A stretch of 53,360 nucleotides of DNA, taken from NCBI GenBank assembly GCA_024639885.1, contig JAHEGD010000002.1, positions 4,378 to 57,737 on the forward strand, written 5' to 3'. Below the pieces are notes generated by a model. It searched no databases. It had not been told where the DNA came from and was given only the letters and a program-made list of their open reading frames with translations. Origin of the DNA: Porticoccaceae bacterium (GTDB taxonomy: Bacteria; Pseudomonadota; Gammaproteobacteria; Pseudomonadales; Porticoccaceae). Positions within the stretch are counted from its first letter, which is position 1; every line of letters begins with the position of its first letter. The translations under genes were made by a program, and so were the position numbers. Shown here piece after piece: positions 25,271 through 37,172 of this stretch.

Positions 25271-26032
25271 ATGCCCGTGACCCTACAGCACAGCGCTGAT
25301 CGCCGTATCGCCACCATCACTATCGGCCGGCCCGCCCAACACAACAGCCTCAACCAAGCGGCACTGGCAGCACTCGCCGAGGCCACCGACGCGCTGGCCG
25401 GCGACAGCCAGTGCCGGGCAGTGATCATTACCGGCAGCGGCAGCAAGACATTTTGCGCTGGCGCAGCGCTCGACCAGCTCAGTAGCGGCGAGCTGACCAG
25501 CGAGCAGTACGCCGACGCCATGGAGCGGGTCGCCGCGATTGCCCAGCCGACCATCGCGCTGCTCAATGGCAATGCCTACGGCGGCGGTGCCGAACTGGCG
25601 CTGTGCTGTGATTTTAGGCTGGCCAGCGCGCCGTTTGCGGTGCGTATCCCGCCGGCCGCTCTCGGGCTCTGTTACCCACCGCGCGGGTTGGCCCGCTATC
25701 TGGCACGGCTCGGCCAGAGCGCCAGCCGCCAGCTGTTTCTCTCTGCCCTGCCCCACGGCGCCGACACCCTGCTGCGCATCGGCTACCTGACCGAGCTGGT
25801 ACCCGCCGAGCGGCTCGCCGACCGCGCAACAGAGCTCGCCGACCAGCTGGCGACGCTGTCGCCACAGGCGGTGAATACCATGAAGCAAATTTTTAATGAC
25901 TTTGAACAACCCAGTGACGCGCTGCTTGAACGCGCCCAACAGCTCGCCGATGCTTGCAACCAGGCTGGTGATTTAGCAGAGGGGTTGGCGGCGGTCGCCG
26001 CAAAGCGCCCAGCACAATTTGCCGATCGCTAG
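25271..26032 (+). CDS. Enoyl-CoA hydratase/isomerase-like protein
   Basis: A 253-aa crotonase-fold protein that binds acyl-CoA thioesters. The oxyanion-hole segments TFCAGAAL and NGNAYGGGAELAL are present, with the first catalytic Glu at E108. The position of the second hydratase Glu (20 residues later, normally in P-E-x-x-x-G) is Pro128 in RIPPAALGLCYP. This resembles members such as methylmalonyl-CoA decarboxylase rather than true hydratases. Reaction therefore uncertain. No fatty-acid oxidation partner is adjacent; it is divergent from gabD. Confidence 0.85.
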   Translation: MPVTLQHSADRRIATITIGRPAQHNSLNQAALAALAEATDALAGDSQCRAVIITGSGSKTFCAGAALDQLSSGELTSEQYADAMERVAAIAQPTIALLNGNAYGGGAELALCCDFRLASAPFAVRIPPAALGLCYPPRGLARYLARLGQSASRQLFLSALPHGADTLLRIGYLTELVPAERLADRATELADQLATLSPQAVNTMKQIFNDFEQPSDALLERAQQLADACNQAGDLAEGLAAVAAKRPAQFADR

Positions 26033-26074
26033 TTGCTTATCTTATCAGCAGGCCAGCGCAGCGGTGCCGATACC

Positions 26075-26449
26075 TCATTTTACTAGCCGGCATTCATAGT
26101 GCTCGAACTTGGTGTCGTTACTCATCAGCCGGTAGCCGCGCGCCAAGCTCTGTGCGATCAGCATCCTGTCGAACGGATCGCGGTGATGAAACGGTAGCGC
26201 GCGCAGCGGTGCGGCGTCTTCAGCGCTGTAGTCGAGAAGCTCAAAACCGCTTTGACGGGCCATATCAATTGGGTCAAAGCCCAGCTGCAACTGTCCAAGC
26301 GAGGCCTTTATCATCAACTCAGTCACACTGACCGAACTGAGATAAACCGCGTTAACCGGATTCTCGAGCTCGCGCCGGTGGCTAGCGGTGAGGCGACTAG
26401 GATCTGCCAATGCCCAGAGAAATATGTGCGTATCTATGATGATGTTCAA
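26075..26449 (-). CDS. vapC: VapC-type PIN domain ribonuclease toxin
   Basis: A 124-aa PIN-domain protein. The acidic metal-binding set is visible: D6 in IIIDTHIF, E44 in VTELM, D91/D94 in DPFDRMLIAQ and D112 in SND. PIN toxins of this kind cut RNA, often initiator tRNA or rRNA, when freed from antitoxin. The start overlaps the antitoxin stop by 4 nt. More AT-rich than its neighbours, consistent with acquisition. Confidence 0.9.
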   Translation of the reverse strand: MNIIIDTHIFLWALADPSRLTASHRRELENPVNAVYLSSVSVTELMIKASLGQLQLGFDPIDMARQSGFELLDYSAEDAAPLRALPFHHRDPFDRMLIAQSLARGYRLMSNDTKFEHYECRLVK

Positions 26450-26679
26450 GAATCGCTGCCGTAGAACATCTCGTTGAGCTCATCATCCTCGTCGTTAAAG
26501 TCGGCGGGGCACTCAATCTGCCCTTCCAGCAGACCCAGTGTGCGCTTGGTTTGCACCTGGTGTGGCACCAAGTCAACTAACGGAACGTTGTTTTTGAGTA
26601 TGACGATACGCTGGCCGTGGTACGCCAAATTGACGAACTTGGAGAGATTAGCTTTAACCTCAGAAATACTGATTTTCAT
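26446..26679 (-). CDS. Phd/YefM-type antitoxin
   Basis: A 77-aa antitoxin. The N-terminal Phd/YefM DNA-binding fold is seen as SISEVKANLSKFVNLAYHGQ, then RIVILKNNVPLVDLVPH. The acidic C-terminus (ECPADFNDEDDELNEMF) would wrap around the VapC-type toxin. SD GAGGTG lies 5 nt before ATG 26679. Immediately upstream is a promoter overlapped by an inverted repeat, the expected autoregulatory site. Confidence 0.9.
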   Translation of the reverse strand: MKISISEVKANLSKFVNLAYHGQRIVILKNNVPLVDLVPHQVQTKRTLGLLEGQIECPADFNDEDDELNEMFYGSDS

Positions 26680-26695
26680 GGCGACACCTCATTTT

Positions 26696-26729
26696 GACCT
26701 ATTAGACCTAAATAGGTCGTTTGGGTCAA
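26696..26729 (-). promoter_or_regulatory. Promoter and operator of the antitoxin-toxin operon
   Basis: On the minus strand a -35 TTGACC (26724-26729), exactly 17 nt, and a -10 TCTAAT (26701-26706) precede the antitoxin by about 20 nt. The inverted repeat GACCTATT (26696-26703) / AATAGGTC (26711-26718) covers the -10 box and spacer, as expected for repression by the antitoxin complex. Confidence 0.75.
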
Positions 26730-26829
26730 CCAGCAGCGCTCAGCTGCCGACGGTACTGGTGGCGCTTCCGAACTGGCTCATTTTAATTTACCCTAGACTT
26801 CCCTATTTCCCGCCTAAAAGTGCCCGCCC

Positions 26830-27282
26830 ATGCAAAAAATAATCGCCGCCCTGCTATTCACCCTAACGGCTACCAGCTACGCCGCTACCCCTCTGCTGGT
26901 TTTGAAAAGCCCGACCTGCGGCTGCTGCGAGGGGTGGATGGAACACCTCGACGAGAGTGGCTTTAGCACCCGCTACGAGCACCCGGCCGATCTCAACCAG
27001 CGCAAGGCGGAGCTCTCAATTGCACCGCAATACCAGTCTTGCCACACCGGTATCAGCAAGCAGGGTTTTGTCTTTGAGGGCCACGTGCCGGCTAAGTTTA
27101 TTGCCGCGTTTATCGACAACCCGCCGGCCGGCGCGATCGGCTTGAGCGTGCCCGGCATGCCGATCGGCACCCCCGGCATGGAGATGGGCGAGCGGTTTAC
27201 CCCCTACACGGTTTGGGCGCTACAGCAAGACGGCAGCGCCCGCCCCTACGCACAGGTCGCCACCGCCGCCGAGCAGTTTTAA
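26830..27282 (+). CDS. DUF411 domain-containing exported protein
   Basis: A 150-aa protein with a signal peptide (cleavage likely after SYA, near residue 18) and a complete DUF411 domain: CGCCEGW (30-36), [31 protein letters not shown] and FTPYTVW. The conserved Cys, His and Met residues suggest metal, probably copper, binding in the periplasm; this is inference from family associations. No copper-export gene is adjacent. Its stop and that of the convergent clpB overlap in the palindrome TTAA (27279-27282). Confidence 0.9.
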   Translation: MQKIIAALLFTLTATSYAATPLLVLKSPTCGCCEGWMEHLDESGFSTRYEHPADLNQRKAELSIAPQYQSCHTGISKQGFVFEGHVPAKFIAAFIDNPPAGAIGLSVPGMPIGTPGMEMGERFTPYTVWALQQDGSARPYAQVATAAEQF

Positions 27283-29861
27283 CTAAACTGCGCGGCGCCG
27301 TCCTGCCAGTCGCCGTTGATAGCCGTACCGGGCGGGTAGCGGCCGGCCAGGATACCCTCGGCGAGCGGATTCTCTACCCGCTGCTGCAGCACCCGCTTGA
27401 GTGGCCGCGCGCCGTAGACCGGATCGTAGCCCTCCTCTAGCAGCTGGTCGAGCAGTGCATCGCTGAGCTGCAGAGTGAGCCCGCGTTCAGCGAGGCGCTG
27501 CTCGAGGATACCCAGCTGGATCTTGGCAATACCGCGCAGCTGCTGTTTGGCCAGCGGATGGAACACCACCACTTCGTCGACCCGGTTGATAAACTCCGGG
27601 CGGAAGTGGTTGCCAACCGCACCCATCACCGCGGCTTTCATCGATTCGTAATTGGCCTCGCCGGCTAGCGTCTGGATGATGTCTGAGCCCAAATTGCTGG
27701 TCATCACAATCACGCAGTTTTTAAAGTTGACGGTGCGCCCTTGGCCGTCGGTCAGGCGACCGTCGTCGAGCACCTGCAGCAGGATATTGAAGACATCGGG
27801 GTGCGCCTTCTCCACTTCGTCGAGCAGCAGCACCGAATAGGGCCGGCGGCGCACCGCCTCGGTCAGGTAGCCGCCCTCTTCGTAGCCAACATAGCCGGGC
27901 GGTGCACCCACTAGCCGGGCGACCGAATGCTTCTCCATAAACTCGGACATGTCGATGCGCACCATCGCCTCTTCGCTGTCGAACAGAAAGTTGGCCAGTG
28001 ATTTGCACAGCTCGGTTTTACCGACCCCGGTCGGGCCGAGGAACAGAAACGAGCCGCTCGGCCGGTTGGGGTCTGACAGCCCGGCGCGCGAGCGCCGCAC
28101 CGCATTGCTGACCGCCACGACCGCCTCGCTCTGGCCGACCACGCGGTCGTGCAGCACGCTCTCCATCGCCAGCAGTTTTTCGCGCTCGCCCTCAAGCATC
28201 TTGCTAACCGGGATACCGGTCCACTTGGAGACCACCTCGGCGATCTCCTCCTCGGTGACTTTGTTGCGCATCAGCCGCGGCTTGGCGGCGGCCTGCTCGT
28301 CGCTGTTGGCCGCCTCGACCTCGGCGATCTGCTGCTCGAGCTTGGGGATCACGCTGTACTGAATCTCGGCCATCTTTTCCAGATTGCCGCCGCGCCGCGC
28401 ACCTTCAAGATCCAGCCGCGCCTGCTCGAGCTGGCTCTTAAACTGAGCCGCCCCCTGCAGGGTGGCCTTTTCGGCGCGCCAGATCTGCTCTAAATCCGAG
28501 TACTGGCGCTCCAGCTCGGCGGTCTCTTGGTCGAGCTTGGCGAGCCGCGCGCGGGCGTCGGCATCCTTCTCCTTGGAGAGCGCCTGATGCTCTATCTTGA
28601 GCTGAATGATGCGCCGCTCCAGGCGGTCCATCTGCTCGGGCTTGGAGTCGATCTCCATACGGATGCGGCTGGCCGCCTCGTCGACCAGATCGATCGCCTT
28701 GTCGGGCAGCTGACGGTCGGTGATGTAGCGCTGCGACAGTTTGGCGGCGCTGACAATCGCGCCGTCGCTGATGGCGACGCCGTGGTGGACCTCGTAGCGC
28801 TCTTTAAGGCCGCGCAAGATGGCGATGGTGTCCTCTTCGCTCGGCTCGTCGACCAGTACCTTCTGGAAGCGGCGCTCCAGTGCCGCGTCTTTCTCGATGT
28901 ACTGGCGGTACTCGTCGAGCGTGGTCGCGCCCACGCAGTGCAGCTCGCCGCGCGCCAGCGCCGGCTTGAGCATATTGCCGGCGTCCATCGCCCCCTCGCC
29001 CTTACCGGCGCCGACCATGGTGTGCAGCTCGTCGATAAACAGAATGATCTGGCCCTCCTGCTTGGCGAGGTCGTTGAGCACCGCCTTGAGACGCTCTTCA
29101 AACTCGCCGCGAAACTTGGCGCCGGCCAGCAGCGCGCCAAGGTCTAGGCTGAGCACCCGTTTGCTCTTGAGCCCCTCCGGCACCTCGCCGTTGATGATGC
29201 GCTGGGCTAGCCCTTCGACGATGGCGGTCTTGCCGACCCCCGGCTCACCGATTAGCACCGGGTTATTTTTGGTGCGGCGCTGCAAGACTTGGATGGTGCG
29301 GCGGATCTCGTCATCGCGGCCAATGACCGGGTCGAGCTTGCCGGCCTCGGCGCGCTCGGTCAGGTCGATGGTGTATTTGTTGAGCGCCTCGCGCTGCTGT
29401 TCGGCGTCGGCGCTGTCGACCGCCTCGCCGCCGCGCAGCTGCTCGATCGCCGCCGCCACCCGCTTGGCATCGCCGTAGCGGCCGAGCAGTTTAGCGGTCG
29501 CACCGCTGCCCTCCAGCGCCACCGCCAGCACGGTCTCGCTGGCGATAAACTGGTCGCCCTGCTGCTGCGCCTTGCGATCGGCTAGGTTGAACAGCTTGTT
29601 GAGCTCACTGCCTAGCGCCGCCTCGCCGGTCGGCTGCGACACCTTGGCGAGCGTGTCCAGCTCGCCGTTGAGCGCTTGGCTGAGCCCGGCGACGTCAAAG
29701 CCAGCCTGGTTGAGCAGCGGCCGGACACTGCCGCCCTGCTGGTTGAGCATCGCCAACAACAGGTGTGCCGGCTCGATACTGGTGTGGTCGCGGCCGATCG
29801 CCAGCGACTGTGCTTCGGCCAGTGCGCTCTGCAGCTGGCGGGTAAGTTTCTCGAATTGCAT
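27279..29861 (-). CDS. clpB: ATP-dependent disaggregase ClpB
   Basis: Hsp104-type chaperone that threads proteins out of aggregates with DnaK. The 860-aa protein has the N-domain, AAA-1 with [10 protein letters not shown] (about 206) and LFIDELHT, and the coiled-coil middle domain with many charged heptads (about 410-520). AAA-2 has [11 protein letters not shown] (about 605), [13 protein letters not shown] and the pore loop [13 protein letters not shown]. Length equals E. coli ClpB (857 aa). SD GAGG lies 6 nt before ATG 29861, and a sigma32-type promoter lies about 50 nt upstream. Confidence 0.97.
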   Translation of the reverse strand: MQFEKLTRQLQSALAEAQSLAIGRDHTSIEPAHLLLAMLNQQGGSVRPLLNQAGFDVAGLSQALNGELDTLAKVSQPTGEAALGSELNKLFNLADRKAQQQGDQFIASETVLAVALEGSGATAKLLGRYGDAKRVAAAIEQLRGGEAVDSADAEQQREALNKYTIDLTERAEAGKLDPVIGRDDEIRRTIQVLQRRTKNNPVLIGEPGVGKTAIVEGLAQRIINGEVPEGLKSKRVLSLDLGALLAGAKFRGEFEERLKAVLNDLAKQEGQIILFIDELHTMVGAGKGEGAMDAGNMLKPALARGELHCVGATTLDEYRQYIEKDAALERRFQKVLVDEPSEEDTIAILRGLKERYEVHHGVAISDGAIVSAAKLSQRYITDRQLPDKAIDLVDEAASRIRMEIDSKPEQMDRLERRIIQLKIEHQALSKEKDADARARLAKLDQETAELERQYSDLEQIWRAEKATLQGAAQFKSQLEQARLDLEGARRGGNLEKMAEIQYSVIPKLEQQIAEVEAANSDEQAAAKPRLMRNKVTEEEIAEVVSKWTGIPVSKMLEGEREKLLAMESVLHDRVVGQSEAVVAVSNAVRRSRAGLSDPNRPSGSFLFLGPTGVGKTELCKSLANFLFDSEEAMVRIDMSEFMEKHSVARLVGAPPGYVGYEEGGYLTEAVRRRPYSVLLLDEVEKAHPDVFNILLQVLDDGRLTDGQGRTVNFKNCVIVMTSNLGSDIIQTLAGEANYESMKAAVMGAVGNHFRPEFINRVDEVVVFHPLAKQQLRGIAKIQLGILEQRLAERGLTLQLSDALLDQLLEEGYDPVYGARPLKRVLQQRVENPLAEGILAGRYPPGTAINGDWQDGAAQFS

Positions 29862-29911
29862 GGTCTGCCTCGCTAGGTTGTGCCGCGCACTGTCAGCGCG
29901 GCTTAACCTAG

Positions 29912-29940
29912 AGATAGGGCTAGCGTTGGGTTATTTCAAT
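29912..29940 (-). promoter_or_regulatory. Heat-shock (sigma32-type) promoter of clpB
   Basis: On the minus strand ATTGAAA (29934-29940), 14 nt, then CCCTATCT (29912-29919), close to the sigma32 pattern CTTGAAA-N13/14-CCCCAT. It lies about 50 bp before the clpB ATG, and no competing sigma70 -10 box is evident. Confidence 0.7.
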
Positions 29941-29987
29941 GGCCGCCGCCACCGCCGCCGGGTTAGCGGCCGGTTTGTTGATCTAGC

Positions 29988-31106
29988 TCAACCGCGGTAG
30001 TAGCGCTGCGCCACAAACGGTGTCTTAGCTACCGTAACCGGCAGCAGCTTGCCGCGCACCCGGGCAAACAGCTCGCTGCCGAGCACCGCATTGGCGGCGG
30101 TCACATAGCCCATCGCGATCGGCTTATCTAGGCTCGGCGCAAACCCGCCGCTGGTGACCACACCAACGGTCTGGCCGTCGCCGTTGACCAGCTCGGCGCC
30201 TTCGCGCACTGGTGCGCGGCCGCTCAGGGCCAGCCCAACCCGCTTGTTGGCTGCGCCGCTTTGTAACTCGGCGAGGATCCGCGTCGCACCCGGGAAGCCG
30301 CCGGCGCGGGCGCCGTCACTGCGCCGCACCTTGTTGATGGCAAAGTTGAGCGATGCCTCTATCGGGCTTTTGGTATCGTCCATATCGTGGCCGTAGAGGC
30401 AGAGGCCGGCCTCTAACCTCAGCGAATCCCGCGCGCCCAAGCCGACCCACTCGACCGCCTCGGCGGCCAGCAGCTGTTCAGCCAGCCAGACCGCGTGCGC
30501 TGCCGGCACCGATATCTCAAAGCCGTCTTCGCCGGTGTAACCCGAGCGGGTCACGAACAGCTCGACACCCTCTAGGCTGGCGGCGCAACCGTGCATAAAG
30601 GTCAGCTCGCCCACTGCCGGCAGCAGCGCGGTCAACACCGCCGCGGCAGCCGGCCCCTGCAGCGCCAGCAGCGCCTGCTGGTCGCGGTAGTCGACGGTAG
30701 AGGTGGGCAGGTTGGCGCGCAGGTAGGCGATGTCGTCGTGTTTACAGCCGGCATTGACCACCAAGAAGAACTGTTCGGCACCCCAACGACAGACGATCAG
30801 ATCGTCGCGCAGTGTGCCGTCGTCGGTGAGCAGCACCGAATAGCTCTGCGCGCCGATCGGCATATCGATCAGGTCGCTGGGCAGCAGCACCTCTAGCTCG
30901 GCGGCGGCGTTGGGCCCGCTGACCACCACCTGCCCCATGTGCGACACATCGAACAGGCCGGCGGCCGCGCGGCAGTGCAGGTGCTCGGTTTTAATCCCAG
31001 CCGGGTACTGGACCGGCATCGAATAACCGGCAAACGGCACCATCTTGCCGCCGGCGGCCAGGTGCATGGCGTGCAGTGGCGTGGTCGCTATCGCTGAGTC
31101 GCTCAT
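29988..31106 (-). CDS. gcvT: Glycine cleavage system aminomethyltransferase (T protein)
   Basis: Transfers the methylene group from aminomethyl-lipoyl H protein to tetrahydrofolate, releasing ammonia. The 372-aa protein shows GlcV/T signatures: FDVSHMGQV, SYSVLLTDDGT, LALQGPAAAAV, SGYTGEDGFE, the folate-site region LGARDSLRLEAGLCLYGHDM, and a C-terminal GGFAPSLDKPIAMGYV. It follows gcvP after 9 nt on the same strand. gcvH, normally between or beside these genes, is not in the window. Confidence 0.95.
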   Translation of the reverse strand: MSDSAIATTPLHAMHLAAGGKMVPFAGYSMPVQYPAGIKTEHLHCRAAAGLFDVSHMGQVVVSGPNAAAELEVLLPSDLIDMPIGAQSYSVLLTDDGTLRDDLIVCRWGAEQFFLVVNAGCKHDDIAYLRANLPTSTVDYRDQQALLALQGPAAAAVLTALLPAVGELTFMHGCAASLEGVELFVTRSGYTGEDGFEISVPAAHAVWLAEQLLAAEAVEWVGLGARDSLRLEAGLCLYGHDMDDTKSPIEASLNFAINKVRRSDGARAGGFPGATRILAELQSGAANKRVGLALSGRAPVREGAELVNGDGQTVGVVTSGGFAPSLDKPIAMGYVTAANAVLGSELFARVRGKLLPVTVAKTPFVAQRYYRG

Positions 31107-31115
31107 GCGCTGTTC

Positions 31116-34013
<2,898 letters not shown>

Positions 34014-34085
34014 GGCGGGCTCCAAGGGTGCGATGTTAGGCTTAGACCGCTATTTTAGGCAACCGGTACGCATTTATTAAATTTA

Positions 34086-34108
34086 TATTTATAATGCATA
34101 CATAAATA
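34086..34108. promoter_or_regulatory. Putative LysR-type operator between gcvP and lysR
   Basis: Perfect inverted repeat TATTTAT (34086-34092) / ATAAATA (34102-34108) around a 9-bp centre, in an AT-rich island within GC-rich DNA. It contains T-N11-A arrangements typical of LysR boxes. TATAAT at 34090-34095 overlaps it. The assignment is inference from position and symmetry. Confidence 0.45.
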
Positions 34109-34152
34109 ATTTTAATACCCTGTAATACGCCCCCAAAGCACCGGAGCCGGCC

Positions 34153-35004
34153 GTGAAAAACCTACCCACCGAACTGCTGCGAACCTTTGCCACCATTGCC
34201 GAGCTGGGCGGTTTTACCCCCGCCGGTGAAGTGCTCGGCCGCTCGCAACCGGCGATTAGCCTGCAGCTAAAGCGGCTCGAAACACTGGTCGGCCAACCGC
34301 TGGTGCGCCGCGGCAGCGGCCCGCTGCAGCTGACTGCCAGCGGCGACAGCCTGCTCGGCTATGCGCGACAGATTTTGGCGCTCAACGACATGGCGCTGGC
34401 GCAACTCAGCGAGAGCGGCGTGGCCGGTAAAATCCGCTTTGGCATCCCCAGTGAGTTTGCCTCGAGCCTAATGCCGAAGATCCTGAGCCAGTTCAGCAAG
34501 GCTTACCCGAACGTCAATTTAGAGATCACCTGCGCACTCAGCCGCCAGCTACTGGCCGACCAACCAAGCCAGCGCTACGACCTGATCCTGGCGCTGCACG
34601 ACGACCCGCGCGACACCCTCAACGAGCTGGTGATGGTCGACGAACTGCTATGGGTGGGCGGCGCCAACTCGCTGTTACAGCCCGATCGGGCGCTGCCGCT
34701 GGTACTCGCCCCAGAGGGCTGTATCTACCGCAAGCGGGGCCTGACTAAACTGCGCCAGCTCGGTCGCCAGTGGCAGATTAGCTATACCAACCCCGATGTC
34801 AGCGGTATCCAGACCGCTATCGAGCAGGGACTCGGCATTACGGTGTTAGCCAAAAGCACGGTGCCGCCGTCGCTCTACCCTCTGGCCGCCGGCGCGCTGC
34901 CCGAGCTGGGCCAGATCGGCATTAGCTTGATCAAACCGGACGGCAGCAGCCCAGCGGTGGAGCGGCTCAGCGAGTTTGTGCGCAGCTCGCTGCAAGGTGG
35001 CTAG
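34153..35004 (+). CDS. LysR family transcriptional regulator
   Basis: A 283-aa LysR regulator. The N-terminal helix-turn-helix is LRTFATIAELGGFTPAGEVL - GRSQPAISLQLKRLE. The C-terminal periplasmic-binding-like effector domain starts near residue 90 (GKIRFGIPSEFASSLMPKIL). The HTH pattern is close to the LrhA/HexA branch. GTG start at 34153 with GGAG 6 nt upstream. Divergent from gcvP, so a role in glycine cleavage control or autoregulation is plausible but unproven. Confidence 0.92.
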   Translation: MKNLPTELLRTFATIAELGGFTPAGEVLGRSQPAISLQLKRLETLVGQPLVRRGSGPLQLTASGDSLLGYARQILALNDMALAQLSESGVAGKIRFGIPSEFASSLMPKILSQFSKAYPNVNLEITCALSRQLLADQPSQRYDLILALHDDPRDTLNELVMVDELLWVGGANSLLQPDRALPLVLAPEGCIYRKRGLTKLRQLGRQWQISYTNPDVSGIQTAIEQGLGITVLAKSTVPPSLYPLAAGALPELGQIGISLIKPDGSSPAVERLSEFVRSSLQGG

Positions 35005-35137
35005 CTGAAGTCCGCGTGCCTCTATGGCGGTTTTTGCTCTCTCGTCTAAACTCGTGTAGACCGGCGTGGTAGCCGCAACGACAAACAAGCGAGGCTGAGC
35101 TATGATTGAGATTGTTAAAGATTCTCGGAGAACCGCT

Positions 35138-35386
35138 ATGCCACTCAAAGCCATTTCAGTAAGGCTCGATGACGAGACCTTAAACCGGGTTGGCAAAATG
35201 GCCAAAGCCATCAACAGGCCCCGCGCGTGGGTTATGGCCGAGGCGGTGAAGCAATATGTCGAACGCGAAGAGTGGTTTATCCGCGAAGTAGAGAAAGGAT
35301 TGGCCGCTGCCGAGCAAGGACAACTTACCGACCACGACGACATAGCGGCGCAGTGGGAGGCCAAACGTGCGGCTCTGCTGGACTGA
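35138..35386 (+). CDS. Ribbon-helix-helix antitoxin (CopG/ParD-like)
   Basis: An 82-aa protein with a ribbon-helix-helix DNA-binding domain: beta strand KAISVRLDDETLNRVGKMAK, then INRPRAWVMAEAVKQYVE. A helical acidic C-terminus (EKGLAAAEQGQLTDHDDIAA) presumably binds the ParE-like toxin. Start 35138 has GGAG at 7 nt; an in-frame ATG 12 codons earlier (35102) is less likely. About 80 bp upstream is a small inverted repeat GTCTA/TAGAC (35044-35048/35057-35061) that could be its operator. AT-richer than its surroundings. Confidence 0.88.
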   Translation: MPLKAISVRLDDETLNRVGKMAKAINRPRAWVMAEAVKQYVEREEWFIREVEKGLAAAEQGQLTDHDDIAAQWEAKRAALLD

Positions 35387-35672
35387 CCTAGCCAGTGACG
35401 ACCTAGGACAAATCCAAGCTTACCTCAGCGAATCTAACAGCCCACGGGTTGCCACAGAGATTGTTATTGGCATCATTGCCCGGGTAAAACTTATCTTGCT
35501 TAACCACCCCAGAGCTGGCCGGCTAGGTAGAGTTGCGCAAACCAGAGAGCTGCCAATCGACGGGCTGCCGTATCTCGTTATCTACTCTGCGAACGACCAT
35601 AAAAACACGATTGAGATATTGCGCGTACTCCACCAAGCGCAACAGTGGCCAACCTCAAGGCGCCCGTATTAA
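35367..35672 (+). CDS. parE: ParE/RelE superfamily toxin
   Basis: A 101-aa protein with the RelE/ParE fold pattern: WTDLASDDLGQIQAYLSE, NHPRAGRLGRV, TRELPIDGLPYLVIYS and IEILRVLHQAQQWP. ParE-branch toxins poison DNA gyrase, RelE-branch ones cut mRNA. The motif ELPIDGLPYLVIY with the C-terminal RVLHQAQ is typical of ParE-like members. GTG start overlaps the antitoxin end by 20 nt. Followed at once by a bidirectional terminator. Confidence 0.88.
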   Translation: MRLCWTDLASDDLGQIQAYLSESNSPRVATEIVIGIIARVKLILLNHPRAGRLGRVAQTRELPIDGLPYLVIYSANDHKNTIEILRVLHQAQQWPTSRRPY

Positions 35673-35676
35673 AGCC

Positions 35677-35706
35677 AAAAAAAACCGCCCGAAGGCGGCT
35701 TTTTTA
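35677..35706. terminator. Bidirectional terminator between parE and pntB
   Basis: Stem CCGCC (35685-35689) / GGCGG (35694-35698) with loop CGAA, flanked by a run of A on the left and T on the right that extend the stem and give a T-tract on both strands. It serves both convergent genes. Confidence 0.88.
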
Positions 35707-35717
35707 GCAAGCTAACC

Positions 35718-37169
35718 TTACGCCTCGTTGAGCGCGCTGGTCATCTCAATGATCGCCTTCTTACCATCGCCGTAGACCATGTAGGTGTGGTCCATTGCGA
35801 ACAACGGGTTGGGCAGGCCGGCAAACCCGGGGCTCAGCGAGCGCTTCACAACCACGACATTTTTGGCTTTGTCGACGTTGAGAATCGGCATCCCGTAGAT
35901 CGGGCTACCTTCGGCGTCGCGCGCCATCGGGTTGGTGACGTCGTTGGCGCCGATCACAATCACTACGTCGGTCTCTTCGAAGGTCGGGTTGATCCGCTCC
36001 ATCTCGACCAACTTATCGTAGGGCACTTCGGCCTCGGCAAGCAGCACGTTCATGTGGCCAGGCATGCGCCCCGCCACCGGGTGGATACCAAACTCCACCT
36101 CGATACCGCGCTTCTCCATCGAGTCCATCAGCTCGCGCACCGCGTGCTGGGCTTGCGCCATCGCCATACCGTAGCCGGGCACAATGACAACGCGCTTGGC
36201 CATCTCTAGCATCATCGCGATCTCTTCAGGCTGGGCACTCTTCACCTTGCCGGCATAGACCTCGTCGGCGTCGATAGTCTCGCCACCCTCCGCCATCTTG
36301 CCGAACAGCACATTGGCCAGTGAGCGGTTCATCGCCACACACATAATCTGGGTGAGGATCAAGCCACTGGTGCCGACCAGCGAGCCGGCCACGATCAGTA
36401 CCGTGTTACCCAAGATAAACCCAGCCAGCGCCGCGGCGATACCCGAGTAAGAGTTGAGCAGCGCAATCACCACCGGCATATCGGCGCCACCGATCGGGCC
36501 GACCAGGAACAGGCCGAGAATCAGCGCAGCGCCAATAATCACCAGCATCGCGGTGAGGTTGCCGGGCGCCACCACCAGCACGACAACCGCACCGAGGCCG
36601 ATCAGCAGCAGCAAGCCGTTGCCGATCGGGCCGCCGGGCAGGCCAAAGCTGCCCTTGAGCAGCTCTTGCAGCTTGGCGAACGCGACCAGGCTACCGGTCA
36701 GCGTCACTGCGCCGATCAGTACCGTCAGGCCGATCGAGACCAGTGCGACAGAGCCTTCAAAACCGGCGCCAAACAGACCGGCCGGCAGTGCGACTGCGCC
36801 GACAGCTGAGTCGAGATGGCCGACTGCGCCCTCCACTTTGCCGTAGTACTCGGCGGCGGCGATAGTCAGCGACGCCGCGCCGCCAAAGCCGTTGAGCAGT
36901 GCGACCATCTGCGGAATCGAGGTCATCTGAATGCGCAGCGCCATCACCGCGCCGATCACGGTACCGGCGGCGACACCGGCGGCGATCAGCTTGAAGTCGA
37001 CCACATCGAGCAGCGTCACGGCGACCGCCAGCAGCATACCCAGCGCCGACAGCAAGTTGCCGCGAACGGCGGTTTTGGGCTTGCCCAGCCCTTTAATACC
37101 GAGGATAAACAGCACACCGGCGACGAGGTAGGCCAGGCTGACCCAGTGGTGCATAGTGGATTCAATCAT
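35718..37169 (-). CDS. pntB: NAD(P) transhydrogenase subunit beta
   Basis: The 483-aa subunit carries membrane domain dII (helices through about residue 270) and the NADP(H)-binding dIII domain, with VIVPGYGMAMAQAQHAV, GIHPVAGRMPGHMNVLLAEA and GANDVTNPMARD. With the alpha subunits it couples proton entry to hydride transfer from NADH to NADP+. It starts 3 nt after pntAB; SD GAGG lies within the preceding gene's end. Followed by a terminator. Confidence 0.96.
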   Translation of the reverse strand: MIESTMHHWVSLAYLVAGVLFILGIKGLGKPKTAVRGNLLSALGMLLAVAVTLLDVVDFKLIAAGVAAGTVIGAVMALRIQMTSIPQMVALLNGFGGAASLTIAAAEYYGKVEGAVGHLDSAVGAVALPAGLFGAGFEGSVALVSIGLTVLIGAVTLTGSLVAFAKLQELLKGSFGLPGGPIGNGLLLLIGLGAVVVLVVAPGNLTAMLVIIGAALILGLFLVGPIGGADMPVVIALLNSYSGIAAALAGFILGNTVLIVAGSLVGTSGLILTQIMCVAMNRSLANVLFGKMAEGGETIDADEVYAGKVKSAQPEEIAMMLEMAKRVVIVPGYGMAMAQAQHAVRELMDSMEKRGIEVEFGIHPVAGRMPGHMNVLLAEAEVPYDKLVEMERINPTFEETDVVIVIGANDVTNPMARDAEGSPIYGMPILNVDKAKNVVVVKRSLSPGFAGLPNPLFAMDHTYMVYGDGKKAIIEMTSALNEA

Positions 37170-37172
37170 CGC

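Noticed and set aside
34026-34152. Glycine riboswitch upstream of gcvP
   Set aside because: The region is short and AT-rich, and lacks the tandem conserved aptamer segments; a regulator operator fits better.
35682-35706. Candidate small RNA between parE and pntB
   Set aside because: The hairpin with A and T runs on both sides is fully explained as a bidirectional terminator of convergent genes.
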